A stretch of 64,000 nucleotides of DNA from Paraburkholderia terricola (GTDB lineage: Bacteria; Pseudomonadota; Gammaproteobacteria; Burkholderiales; Burkholderiaceae): assembly GCF_900142195.1 (NCBI RefSeq), contig NZ_FRAB01000001.1, positions 124,001 to 188,000 of the forward strand. Reading direction: 5' to 3'. The notes below the pieces were generated by a model that worked only from the letters and a program-made list of their open reading frames with translations, was not told where the DNA came from and searched no databases. This document shows positions 1 through 8,600 of the stretch, in pieces (the stretch's first letter is position 1; each line of letters opens with the position of its first letter). The translations under genes were made by a program, and so were the position numbers.

Positions 1-1
1 C

Positions 2-214
2 GTCAATTCCATCACGCCGGGTCTGATTCAGACCGACATCACGGGCGACAAGCTCACGCCGGAGAGGCGCGTCGAGATCATCAAGGGCATTCCGCTCGGA
101 CGCCTCGGCGACGCCGCCGATGTCGCGAACGCTTGCCTGTTTCTGGTGAGCGACCTGTCGAGTTACCTGACGGGTGTCACACTCGATGTGAACGGCGGCA
201 TGCTGATTCACTAA
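2..214 (+). CDS. Short-chain dehydrogenase/reductase, C-terminal part (5' truncated by window edge)
   Basis: This is the last 70 codons of an SDR-family NAD(P)-dependent oxidoreductase; the rest lies outside the window. The visible part has the features of a classical SDR C-terminus: a PG(L/I)xxT segment after the catalytic region, PLGRLGDAADVANACLFL, then SYLTGVTLDVNGGM, the usual family ending. The substrate cannot be told from this part. It lies upstream of an MFS symporter and a split transketolase on the same strand, so it probably oxidises or reduces a sugar or polyol in the same catabolic pathway (inference). About 180 bp, containing a tandem repeat, separate it from the transporter. 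Confidence 0.85.
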   Translation, partial: VNSITPGLIQTDITGDKLTPERRVEIIKGIPLGRLGDAADVANACLFLVSDLSSYLTGVTLDVNGGMLIH

Positions 215-290
215 ATCACTAAATAGCGCCGCGTTTTTGCGCGGCTTGGGTTCGCGTGCACCTGGGACAACCCGGGGCCGTGGCAGCTTG

Positions 291-382
291 GCATGGGATC
301 GGAGTAAGCGCTGAAGCGCCAACTCTGGTCGACCGCGAAGCATGGGACCAGAGTAAGCGCTAAAGCGCCAACTCCGATCGAC
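291..382 (+). repeat. Tandem pair of a 43-bp near-palindromic repeat
   Basis: Two 43-bp copies start at 291 and 340 (49-bp period) and differ at a few positions. The core is GAGT-aa-GCGCT-aa-AGCGC-ca-ACTC, an interrupted palindrome. An inverted copy, nearly identical to the second one, lies at 48652-48694 between ompR and envZ. The pair ends about 10 bp before the start codon of the MFS gene, so it would be in that gene's leader. No coding function is seen. It resembles REP-type intergenic elements. Confidence 0.75.
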
Positions 383-393
383 AGGAGACAACC

Positions 394-1722
394 ATGAAAT
401 CCAGATACAGCGCGCCGCCCGTCACGGGCGATGCGATTTCCCGTAGCGACTCGCCGACGTTCGAAGCCAAAACCTACGCCAAGGTCAGCCGCCGGCTCAT
501 TCCGTTTCTGATGCTGTGCTATCTCGGCGCCTACCTCGATCGCGTCAACGTCGGCTTCGCGAAGCTGCAAATGCTGAGCGACCTGCGCTTCAGCGAAACG
601 GTGTACGGCATGGGCGCCGGCATCTTCTTTCTCGGGTACTTCCTCTTCGAGGTGCCGAGCAATCTGATTCTTCACAAGGTCGGCGCGCGCCGCTGGCTCG
701 CCCGCATCATGCTCACGTGGGCGGTGATTTCAGCGAGCTTCGTGTTCGTCAAATCGCCAACCGTCTTCTACGTGCTGCGCTTTCTTCTCGGCGTCGCCGA
801 AGCGGGCTTCGCGCCCGGCGTCATCCTCTATATGACGTACTGGTTTCCCTCCGCGCGCCGCGCGAAAGCACTGTCGCTGTTCTTCATGGCGATTCCGCTC
901 GCGGGCATCATCGGCGGCCCGCTGTCGGGCCTGATCATGCACTCGCTGCAAGGCGTCTATTCGATGGCGGGCTGGAAGTGGCTGTTCCTGCTCGAAGCAC
1001 TGCCGTCGCTGGTACTCGGCGTGGCGATCCTGCTGTATCTCGACGACGGCATCGCCCACGCGAAATGGCTCACCGATACCGAGAAGGCGCTGCTCGCGCG
1101 CAATGTCGCCGGCGACAACGCGCACAAGACCGCGCATCTGTCGATCAAGGCCTTCATCGGCGACCGACGTTTGTGGCTGATGGCGGCGATCTACTTCTGC
1201 GTCGTGCTCGGTCAGTACGGACTGACGTTCTGGCTGCCCACCATCATTCGCAAGTCCGGCGTCGCGGACCCGCTGTGGGTCGGCATCTTCACCGCGATTC
1301 CGTATCTGTGCGCGATCGTCGCGCTGCCGCTGGTCGGCATGAGCGCGGACCGCTTTCACGAGCGCCGCCTGCATCTGGCGATTCCGATGCTGATCGCCGC
1401 CGCGGGTTTCGCCACGCTGCCGCTGCTCGGCAGTGTCGCGGCGTCGATCGTCTGCCTGAGCATCGCCGCGGCCGGCATCCTCGCGTCGTCGTCGCAGTTC
1501 TGGTCCCTGCCGACCGCGCTCCTCGGCGGCATCTCCGCCGCGGCGGGCATCGCGGCCGTGAACTGCTTCGCCAATCTGGCCGGGTTCTTCTCGCCCGCGA
1601 TCGTCGGCTGGCTCAACGATCTGACGGGCAAGTCCACCGCCGGCCTCATCTTCATCTCGATCGCGGTGACGCTGGGCGCCCTGCTCGTGTTCCTCGTGCC
1701 GGCCAGGTCCGTCAACCGCTGA
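394..1722 (+). CDS. MFS transporter, anion:cation symporter (ACS) type
   Basis: A 442-residue major facilitator with about twelve hydrophobic segments. The first transmembrane helix ends in LDRVNVGFAKLQM, the signature of the ACS branch (phthalate, tartrate, glucarate and hexuronate permeases), followed by the GAGIFFLGYFLFEVPSN segment also typical of that branch. It imports an organic anion or sugar acid across the inner membrane, probably with a cation; the substrate is unknown. The start is supported by an AGGAG ribosome site just before the ATG. It is followed at 36 bp by the split transketolase genes, so uptake and breakdown of one compound seem to be encoded together (inference). Confidence 0.88.
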   Translation: MKSRYSAPPVTGDAISRSDSPTFEAKTYAKVSRRLIPFLMLCYLGAYLDRVNVGFAKLQMLSDLRFSETVYGMGAGIFFLGYFLFEVPSNLILHKVGARRWLARIMLTWAVISASFVFVKSPTVFYVLRFLLGVAEAGFAPGVILYMTYWFPSARRAKALSLFFMAIPLAGIIGGPLSGLIMHSLQGVYSMAGWKWLFLLEALPSLVLGVAILLYLDDGIAHAKWLTDTEKALLARNVAGDNAHKTAHLSIKAFIGDRRLWLMAAIYFCVVLGQYGLTFWLPTIIRKSGVADPLWVGIFTAIPYLCAIVALPLVGMSADRFHERRLHLAIPMLIAAAGFATLPLLGSVAASIVCLSIAAAGILASSSQFWSLPTALLGGISAAAGIAAVNCFANLAGFFSPAIVGWLNDLTGKSTAGLIFISIAVTLGALLVFLVPARSVNR

Positions 1723-1758
1723 ACGACCGGACATCTCTCGATATCAAAGGAGTCGTAC

Positions 1759-2604
1759 ATGGACAACGCAACCCTTACCGAGGACGCCACGCTCGCCGAG
1801 CGCGCGTACCGGATTCGCAGAAACGCGCTGCTGATGGGTGAAGTACAGGGCCAGGGCTATATCGGCCAGGCACTCGACATCGCGGACGTGCTGGCTGTCG
1901 CCTATTTCGGCGCGATGCGCTACCGCGCCGACGATCCCGCATGGGACGAACGCGACCGCTTCCTGCTGTCGAACGGGCATTACGCGATTGCGCTCTACGC
2001 CGCGCTCTTCGAAGCCGGCATTCTGCCCGCCGACGAACTCGAAACCTACGGCAGCGACGACAGCCGTCTGCCGATGTCGGGCATGGCGAGCTACACGCCC
2101 GGCATGGAAATGTCCGGCGGCTCGCTCGGCCAGGGCCTGACGATCGCGGTGGGCCGCTGCCTCGGTCTGAAGCATCGGGGCTCGGATGCGTTCGTCTACA
2201 CGCTCTTCTCCGACGGCGAACTCGACGAAGGCGCGATCTGGGAAGGGCTGATGTCCGCCGCGCACTGGAAGCTCGACAACCTCATCGCCATCGTCGATGT
2301 GAACAACCAGCAGGCCGACGGCCCCTCGACGCAGGTCATGGCGTTCGAGCCGCTGGTCGACAAGCTCGAAGCGTTCGGCTGGTACACGCAGCGCGTGAAC
2401 GGCAACGACATCGACGCAGTGAAGCGCGCGTTCGATAACGCCCGCCGTCACGACAAGCCGCAACCGCGCATCATCGTCTGCGATACGAAGATGGGCTGCG
2501 GCGTGCCGTTCCTCGAGGAACGCGAGAAGAACCATTTCATCCGCGTCGATGCGCACGAGTGGCAACTCGCGCTCGACGCACTCGAAGCCGGGAGACAAGC
2601 ATGA
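1759..2604 (+). CDS. Transketolase, N-terminal (thiamine diphosphate-binding) subunit
   Basis: A 281-residue protein matching the N-terminal third of transketolase. It has GGSLGQGL and the thiamine-diphosphate/Mg motif SDGELDEGAIWEG ending in DVNNQQADG. Such half-transketolases act as heterodimers with a C-terminal partner, encoded here directly downstream with an ATGA overlap. Together they move a two-carbon ketol unit between sugar phosphates. Split enzymes of this kind are known from archaea and from bacterial pathways for unusual pentoses such as apiose. The start has a strong AAAGGAG site. With the SDR and MFS genes it suggests catabolism of an unusual sugar or sugar acid; the substrate is inferred only. 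Confidence 0.9.
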   Translation: MDNATLTEDATLAERAYRIRRNALLMGEVQGQGYIGQALDIADVLAVAYFGAMRYRADDPAWDERDRFLLSNGHYAIALYAALFEAGILPADELETYGSDDSRLPMSGMASYTPGMEMSGGSLGQGLTIAVGRCLGLKHRGSDAFVYTLFSDGELDEGAIWEGLMSAAHWKLDNLIAIVDVNNQQADGPSTQVMAFEPLVDKLEAFGWYTQRVNGNDIDAVKRAFDNARRHDKPQPRIIVCDTKMGCGVPFLEEREKNHFIRVDAHEWQLALDALEAGRQA

Positions 2605-3599
2605 GCACGATCCAGAACAAGCCGCGCCTGAAAACCTCCGCGATGATCGCGTCGATCGCGGGCGAAGGCCAGCTCACGCGCTCCGCTCCGTTCGGCCATG
2701 CGCTCGCCGAACTGGCGCGCACCAGAACGAACGTGATCGGCATGACGGCCGACCTCGGCAAGTACACCGACCTGCACATCTTCGCGAAGGAATTTCCGGC
2801 GCGCTACTACCAGATGGGCATGGCCGAGCAGTTGCTGATGGGCGCGGCGGCCGGCTTCGCGCATGAAGGCGCGCAACCGTTCGTCACGACGTATGCGGTG
2901 TTCGCGACGCGCCGCGCGTATGACTTCATCCATCAGGCGATCGCCGAGGACAACCTCGACGTGAAGATCGTCTGCGCGCTGCCGGGGCTCACGACAGGCT
3001 ACGGCCCGAGCCACCAGGCCGCCGAGGACCTCGCGCTGATGCGCGCGATGCCGAACATGACCGTGATCGATCCGTGCGACGCGCTCGACATCGAGCAGAT
3101 GGTGCCGGCGATCGCCGCGCACGACGGCCCCGTCTATGCGCGCCTGTTGCGCGGCAACGTGCCCGCCGTGCTCGACGAATACGACTATCGCTTCGAACTC
3201 GGCAAGGCGAAGCTGCTGCGCGACGGCAACGACGTGCTGCTGATCTCGTCCGGGATCATGACCATGCGCTCGCTGGAAGTCGCGAAGGCGCTCGAAGCGG
3301 ACAACGTCGGCGTGGGCGTGCTGCACGTGCCGACCATCAAGCCGCTCGATACGGCGACGATCCTGCACGAAGCGAAACGCACGGGCCGCATGGTGGTCGT
3401 GGCCGAAAACCACACGGTGATCGGCGGGCTCGGCGAAGCCGTGGCGGGCACGCTGCTCGGCGCGGGCGTCACGCCCGCGTTCCGGCAGATCGCGCTGCCG
3501 GACGCGTTCCTCGCCGCCGGCGCGCTGCCCACGCTGCACGACCGCTATGGCATCTCGACCGGCACGATGGCCGCCACGATCAAAACGTGGCTGGCCTGA
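2601..3599 (+). CDS. Transketolase, C-terminal (pyrimidine-binding) subunit
   Basis: A 332-residue protein corresponding to the pyrimidine-binding and C-terminal domains of transketolase and 1-deoxyxylulose-5-phosphate synthase. It contains YYQMGMAEQLLMGAAAGFA, whose glutamate activates thiamine diphosphate, GPSHQAAEDLALMRA, and a C-terminal domain with VVVAENHTVIGGLGEAVA. I chose the ATG at 2601, which overlaps the upstream TGA and has a GGAGA site, over a longer reading from 2559 that lacks similarity. It is the obligate partner of the preceding subunit and appears to be the last gene of the operon; the next gene runs in the opposite direction. Confidence 0.9.
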   Translation: MSTIQNKPRLKTSAMIASIAGEGQLTRSAPFGHALAELARTRTNVIGMTADLGKYTDLHIFAKEFPARYYQMGMAEQLLMGAAAGFAHEGAQPFVTTYAVFATRRAYDFIHQAIAEDNLDVKIVCALPGLTTGYGPSHQAAEDLALMRAMPNMTVIDPCDALDIEQMVPAIAAHDGPVYARLLRGNVPAVLDEYDYRFELGKAKLLRDGNDVLLISSGIMTMRSLEVAKALEADNVGVGVLHVPTIKPLDTATILHEAKRTGRMVVVAENHTVIGGLGEAVAGTLLGAGVTPAFRQIALPDAFLAAGALPTLHDRYGISTGTMAATIKTWLA

Positions 3600-3699
3600 G
3601 CGAGCGAATCGCGGCGGGGGTCTCGCGCCGATGTCCATGACGGGCGCGAGCGAACCACGGCACGGTTCGCCGCCCCTCTCGCGACTTACGCGCCGGGCC

Positions 3700-5280
3700 T
3701 CACGCGCGCGCGCCGTCGAGACGGAAGAACGCCACCGCCTCGGTCAACTGGCGGCCCTGGTCCTCCAGCGAGGTCGACGCGGCCGCCGCTTCCTCGACGA
3801 GCGCGGCGTTCTGCTGCGTGACCGTGTCCATCTGCGTGATCGCCACGTTGACCTGCTCGATGCCGCGGCTTTGCTCGCCCGAGGCCGCGGCGATCTCGCC
3901 CATGATGTCGGTCACGCGCGCCACCGCCTGCGTGACTTCGGCCATCGTCTTGCCCGCCTCGCCCGCGAGCGTCGAGCCGTTGTGAATCTTCTGCACCGAG
4001 GCGTTGATCAGATCCTTGATCTCCTTGGCCGCGCTCGACGAACGCTGCGCGAGGCTTCTGACCTCGCTCGCCACCACCGCGAAGCCGCGGCCCTGCTCGC
4101 CGGCACGCGCGGCTTCCACCGCCGCGTTGAGCGCGAGGATGTTGGTCTGGAACGCGATGCCTTCGATGATCCCGGTGATATCCGCGACCTTGGTCGAACT
4201 CTCGCTGATGTCGGTCATCGTCTCCACGACCTGTCCGACCACGGCGCTGCCTTTCAGGGCGACTTCCGAGGCATTGGCGGCGAGCGTGCTCGCCTGCTGC
4301 GCGTTCTCCGCGTTCTGCTTCACCGTGGACGTGAGCTCTTCCATGCTCGACGCGGTTTCCTGCAGCGACGACGCCTGCTGTTCGGTGCGCGACGACAGGT
4401 CCTGGTTGCCCGAGGCGATCTGGCTGGACCCGGTGGCGATATTGTCCGCCGAGGTCCGCACCTGGGCGATCAGCTTCACGAGGCTCGCCTGCATCTCGCC
4501 CATCGAGGCGAGCACGCTGCCGCGCGGCGCGGCCTGCGCGCCCGGCACGGAGCCGAGATCGCCGCCGGCCACGCGCCGGGTCACCTCGCCCAGCGCAGCC
4601 GGCTCCGCGCCCAGTGCGCGCGTCACGCTACGGGTAATCAGGAATGCCGCGACGAGCGCCGCGCCGATTGCCGCGAGGCAGATGCCGATCAGCAGCATGC
4701 GCTGCGTCGCGTAGTGTTGGGCCGACACCTGCATCAGGGCCTGGGCCCGGTTGCGGGTGAATTCGCTATACGTATTGGTCGCCTTGACGAGCGCCGCGAG
4801 CAGCGGACGGCATTGCTCGTTCATCATGGCGATCGCCTCCTCGTGCCGCTTGTTCAACGCGGCGTCGACGATCGCGAGCGCGACCGGCCCGTACTGGGCC
4901 TCGACCCGGTCGATGTCGGCCACCAGGGCTCGCGCCGCCTCGTTCGCATCGCCGGCGTTCGCGATCATCTCCTTGAGTCGCTTGAGCCGAGCCTGCACGT
5001 CCGCGTGCGCCTGGTTCACGGCGGCCTTTTCGATTTCCAGATCCGCCGGCTTGGTCACGAGCACCAGATTGCGCGCGGCGATCGCACGCCGGTCGACCGC
5101 GGTGCGCACCTTCGCGGCCACCTCCGCGCGGGCGCTAATGCCGCTCACGTAATCCGAGAAGCGCTCGTTCGCATCGTTCAATGCAACGAGCGCGAGCACC
5201 GATACCCCCAGCACCATCGCCGCTAGCACGCTGAACGCCGTCGTGAGCTTCGCCCGTACGGTCATCTGTCTGGAATTCAT
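3700..5280 (-). CDS. Methyl-accepting chemotaxis protein
   Basis: A 526-residue transmembrane chemoreceptor. It has an N-terminal membrane segment (about 10-30), a periplasmic four-helix-bundle ligand domain (about 35-185), a second membrane segment (about 190-212), a HAMP domain and a long coiled-coil signalling domain. The conserved hairpin tip reads [20 protein letters not shown], the site that contacts CheA and CheW. There is no C-terminal pentapeptide tether for CheR. It is divergent from the malonate genes and convergent with the transketolase operon; a role in chemotaxis to malonate or the nearby sugar is possible but only suggested by position. Confidence 0.93.
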   Translation of the reverse strand: MNSRQMTVRAKLTTAFSVLAAMVLGVSVLALVALNDANERFSDYVSGISARAEVAAKVRTAVDRRAIAARNLVLVTKPADLEIEKAAVNQAHADVQARLKRLKEMIANAGDANEAARALVADIDRVEAQYGPVALAIVDAALNKRHEEAIAMMNEQCRPLLAALVKATNTYSEFTRNRAQALMQVSAQHYATQRMLLIGICLAAIGAALVAAFLITRSVTRALGAEPAALGEVTRRVAGGDLGSVPGAQAAPRGSVLASMGEMQASLVKLIAQVRTSADNIATGSSQIASGNQDLSSRTEQQASSLQETASSMEELTSTVKQNAENAQQASTLAANASEVALKGSAVVGQVVETMTDISESSTKVADITGIIEGIAFQTNILALNAAVEAARAGEQGRGFAVVASEVRSLAQRSSSAAKEIKDLINASVQKIHNGSTLAGEAGKTMAEVTQAVARVTDIMGEIAAASGEQSRGIEQVNVAITQMDTVTQQNAALVEEAAAASTSLEDQGRQLTEAVAFFRLDGARA

Positions 5281-5686
5281 GCTTCATACCTCCACCGTTC
5301 GCCGGTTTCGTCATATTCGCCGCCCTGCGCGGCCATCACCTGCTGCCCTGGTGCTTGTTGCTATGTCGGCTGCATCACGACGGTCCTTGAATGCCGATGC
5401 GCCCGCCAATCGTTTGCGTCAGGGTTCAGGAGCGATGGGGCTTACCCGGCGCCACCCCGCGCGACGGGGTGCGATCTGGCAATGCGGGTTCGTTGCGCTC
5501 CCGTATGCGCGGCCGTCTGGGAAAACCCCAGGACAACGATCGGGACCCCGCCGGCCCCGTCCTGTCGCGGTTTCAGCGCCCGGCTCGCCAGATCGTTACC
5601 CTTGGGATAACAGACGCGTCCCGAACGTGATTGAACCGGGATACCCCGCTCCCTAGACTCGCCTCATGTCCTGAGCGAGAGCGCAC
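5281..5686. other. Intergenic region between chemoreceptor and mdcA
   Basis: About 400 bp between divergent genes. It must hold the promoters for the chemoreceptor and the mdc operon. I see no convincing ORF, RNA or clear LysR-type operator by eye. Confidence 0.5.
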
Positions 5687-7348
5687 ATGTCCGGTCAAAG
5701 TCAGTCCTCATCCCGTTGGGCCACCCGCCGCGCGGAAAAACATCGCCGGCTCGCGCGCGTCGCAGCGATCGCGGACGGCGCGGTTCTCCCCGCCGAGCGT
5801 ATCGTCGACGTCCTGCAAGCCCTGATCGCCCCCGGCGACCGCGTGGTCGTCGAGGGCAACAACCAGAAGCAGGCCGATTTCCTGTCGCGCTCGCTGGCGA
5901 AAGTGGACCCCGAAGTCGTCCACGATCTGCATCTGATCATTCCGAGCGTGAGCCGCGCCGAGCATCTGGATCTGTTCGAGCGCGGCATCGCGAGGAAACT
6001 CGATTTCGCCTTCGCCGGCGCGCAAAGCCTGCGCATCTCGCAGTTCCTGCAGGACGGCATCCTCGAAATCGGCGCGATCCATACCTACATCGAACTGTAT
6101 GGGCGGCTGTATGTCGATCTGACGCCGAACGTCGTGCTGGTCGCCGGCTACAAGGCGGATCGGCAAGGCAATCTCTACACGGGTCCGAGCACCGAGGACA
6201 CGCCCGCCCTCGTCGAAGCCGCCGCGTTTCGCGACGGCATCGTGATCGCGCAGGTCAACGAGATCGTCGACGACCCGAAGGACCTGCCGCGCGTCGACAT
6301 CCCCGGCTCGTGGATCGACTTCGTGGTGCAGTCGGACAAGCCGTTCTTCATCGAGCCGCTGTTCACGCGCGATCCGCGTCTCATCACGCCGGTTCAGGTG
6401 CTGATGGGGATGATGGCGATTCGCGGCATCTACGAGCGGCACCAGGTGCAGTCGCTCAATCACGGCATCGGCTTCAACACGGCCGCGATCGAACTGCTCC
6501 TGCCGACCTACGGCGAGAAGCTCGGCCTGAAGGGCAAGATCTGCAAGCACTGGACCCTGAACCCGCATCCGACGCTGATCCCCGCGATCGAAACCGGCTG
6601 GGTCGAGAGCGTGCATTGCTTCGGCGGCGAACTGGGCATGGAAGCCTACGTCGCGCAACGGCCGGACATCTTCTTCACCGGCCGCGACGGTTCGATGCGC
6701 TCCAATCGCGCGATGTGCCAGCTTGCCGGGCAATACGCGGTCGACATGTTCATCGGCTCGACCTTGCAGATGGACGGCGCCGGCAACTCGTCGACGGTCA
6801 CGCATGGCCGCCTCACCGGCTTCGGCGGCGCGCCCAACATGGGCCACGATCCGCATGGCCGGCGCCATGCCACCCCGGCGTGGCTCGATCTACTGCAAAC
6901 GGACAGTCCGCTGGAGCGCGGCCGCAAGCTCGTCGTGCAGATGGTCGAGACGTTCCAGGCGGGCGGGCAGCCCACCATCGTCGAATCGATCGATGCGGTC
7001 GACGTCGGCCGCGAGTCCGGCATGCCGCTCGCGCCGGTCATGATCTACGGCGACGACGTCACCCACGTGCTCACCGAGGAAGGCATCGCCTATCTGTACA
7101 AGGCGCGCTCGCTCGAACATCGCAAGGAGATGATCGCGGCGGTCGCGGGCGTGACGCCCATCGGCCTCACGAGCAGCGCCGACAAACTCGCGACGCTGCG
7201 CCGCGACGGCTTCGTCGCGTTGCCGGAGGACCTCGGCATTCAGCGCGGCGAAGCCACCCGTTCGCTGCTGGCCGCGAAGAGCATGGCCGATCTGGTCGAC
7301 TGGTCGGACGGTTTGTATGAGCCGCCCGCGCGGTTCAGGAGCTGGTGA
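5687..7348 (+). CDS. mdcA: Malonate decarboxylase alpha subunit (acetyl-ACP:malonate ACP transferase)
   Basis: A 553-residue protein of the MdcA family, matching the usual length. It exchanges the acetyl group on the acyl carrier subunit MdcC for malonate, the first step of the decarboxylation cycle. Recognisable segments include FNTAAIELLLPTYGEKLGLK, CFGGELGMEAYVAQRPDIFF, and GAPNMGHDPHGRRHATPAW, all characteristic of MdcA. It is the first gene of the operon and its stop overlaps the start of mdcB. The complex is cytoplasmic and lets the cell grow on malonate by releasing CO2 and acetate. Confidence 0.95.
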   Translation: MSGQSQSSSRWATRRAEKHRRLARVAAIADGAVLPAERIVDVLQALIAPGDRVVVEGNNQKQADFLSRSLAKVDPEVVHDLHLIIPSVSRAEHLDLFERGIARKLDFAFAGAQSLRISQFLQDGILEIGAIHTYIELYGRLYVDLTPNVVLVAGYKADRQGNLYTGPSTEDTPALVEAAAFRDGIVIAQVNEIVDDPKDLPRVDIPGSWIDFVVQSDKPFFIEPLFTRDPRLITPVQVLMGMMAIRGIYERHQVQSLNHGIGFNTAAIELLLPTYGEKLGLKGKICKHWTLNPHPTLIPAIETGWVESVHCFGGELGMEAYVAQRPDIFFTGRDGSMRSNRAMCQLAGQYAVDMFIGSTLQMDGAGNSSTVTHGRLTGFGGAPNMGHDPHGRRHATPAWLDLLQTDSPLERGRKLVVQMVETFQAGGQPTIVESIDAVDVGRESGMPLAPVMIYGDDVTHVLTEEGIAYLYKARSLEHRKEMIAAVAGVTPIGLTSSADKLATLRRDGFVALPEDLGIQRGEATRSLLAAKSMADLVDWSDGLYEPPARFRSW

Positions 7349-8283
7349 TGCGCGAGACCCTCGCCATGCCAGTAGCGCGAGCGCCACGCGCGACACCGGA
7401 TCTCGCCGAGCGTTTGGGCGAGCACGTGGTGGCGGCGCTGATCGAGGAAGCCACGCTCGCGCCGAAGCCGGGACTCGTCGACATCCGCGGCCGCGGCGCG
7501 CATCACGATCTCGACTGGGAACTGATGTGCGTGTCGGCGCTTGCATTGCAGCCGACCTTCACCGAACTGGCGCGCGCGGGCCAGGAGATGCAGCCGATGC
7601 AGCCGACGCAGTCGCTGCAACGTATGCAGTCGCTGCGCGAGCGCATCGGCGCGATCGGGCGCGACGGCGAAGCCCGCATGCTCGACGCGACGCAGGGCGT
7701 GAACACCCATCGCGGTGCGATCTGGGCGCTCGGGCTGCTCGTGACCGCCGCGGCGGCCGGCCCCGCCGACCCCGCCGACCCCGCCGACCATACGCCACAC
7801 GCCATCGCCGCGCGCGCCGGAGCGCTCGCGCGTCTGCCCGATCGCCACGCGCCCGCGCTGACCGGCAACAAGGGCGAGCGGGCATGCCTCGACTACAACG
7901 TGGGCGGCGCGCGCGGCCAGGCGCAAGCCGGCTTTCCGCATGTCGTTGACGTGGCGCTGCCGGAACTCTCACGCTCGCGCCGGCGCGGCGACAGCGAGAC
8001 GGCCGCACGCCTGAACGCGCTGCTCGCGATCATGGCGAGTCTCGACGATACCTGCGTGCTCGCACGCGGCGGGCCCGGCGCGCTCGTCGAGTTGCAGGAC
8101 GGCGCGCGGCGCGTGCTGGCGCTCGGCGGCGCCGCGTCGCTTGCCGGCCGCCGTCATTTGAAGCTGCTGGACCGGCGGCTCGTCGAACTGCACGTGTCGC
8201 CCGGCGGCGCGGCCGATCTGCTCGCCGCCGCCCTCTTTCTCAACCGGCTTCACCGCGAAGCCGCTCCTACGACGAAGGCTTAG
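7348..8283 (+). CDS. mdcB: Triphosphoribosyl-dephospho-CoA synthase
   Basis: A 311-residue member of the CitG/MdcB family, which makes 2'-(5''-triphosphoribosyl)-3'-dephospho-CoA, precursor of the prosthetic group on MdcC. Family segments seen are LAPKPGLVDIRGRGAHHDLD, GVNTHRGAIWALGLL, TGNKGERACLDYNVGGARGQ (split here by eye from a longer stretch) and LDDTCVLARGGPG. The ATG at 7348 overlaps the mdcA stop; a GTG three bases earlier is also possible. Two low-complexity insertions are seen: a Met-Gln-Pro/Ser-rich stretch near residues 80-95 and three Pro-Ala-Asp units encoded by exact 9-bp tandem repeats at 7762-7788. Confidence 0.92.
   Translation: MRETLAMPVARAPRATPDLAERLGEHVVAALIEEATLAPKPGLVDIRGRGAHHDLDWELMCVSALALQPTFTELARAGQEMQPMQPTQSLQRMQSLRERIGAIGRDGEARMLDATQGVNTHRGAIWALGLLVTAAAAGPADPADPADHTPHAIAARAGALARLPDRHAPALTGNKGERACLDYNVGGARGQAQAGFPHVVDVALPELSRSRRRGDSETAARLNALLAIMASLDDTCVLARGGPGALVELQDGARRVLALGGAASLAGRRHLKLLDRRLVELHVSPGGAADLLAAALFLNRLHREAAPTTKA
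7762..7788 (+). repeat. 9-bp tandem repeat, three copies, inside mdcB
   Basis: Three exact copies of CCCGCCGAC keep the frame and encode Pro-Ala-Asp units. They look like a slippage-prone length polymorphism within a linker of MdcB. Confidence 0.85.
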
Positions 8284-8291
8284 GAACGCAT

Positions 8292-8600
8292 ATGGAAACC
8301 ATCGTCCTCGAATTCCCGGCGGGGCAACCCGCGCCAGGCCGCGCGCTGGCGGGCGTGGTCGCGTCGGGCGACCTCGAAGTGCTGCTCGAGGCGAACGGCT
8401 CGCCGCGCACCGTGGTGAACATCACGACTTCCGTCGATGGCATGGGCCGCGTCTGGGAAGCCGTGCTCGAACGCATCTTCGGCGACGGCACGCTGCCGGC
8501 CGCGAAGATCGAGATCAACGATTCCGGCGCGACGCCGGCCGTCGTGCGCATGCGCATCGGCCAGGTGCTGGAACAACTGGCGACAACCGGCGGAGCATGA
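8292..8600 (+). CDS. mdcC: Malonate decarboxylase acyl carrier protein (delta subunit)
   Basis: A 102-residue acyl carrier subunit. It carries the phosphoribosyl-dephospho-CoA group through which acetyl and malonyl residues are bound. The segment VVASGDLEVLLE contains Ser25, corresponding to the attachment serine known from the Klebsiella enzyme. The C-terminal part (ARMRIGQ-like VVRMRIGQVLEQL) is also typical. It lies 8 bp after mdcB and its stop overlaps the mdcD start, so it is translationally coupled. Loading of the prosthetic group normally needs MdcG, which is not encoded in this operon. Confidence 0.93.
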   Translation: METIVLEFPAGQPAPGRALAGVVASGDLEVLLEANGSPRTVVNITTSVDGMGRVWEAVLERIFGDGTLPAAKIEINDSGATPAVVRMRIGQVLEQLATTGGA

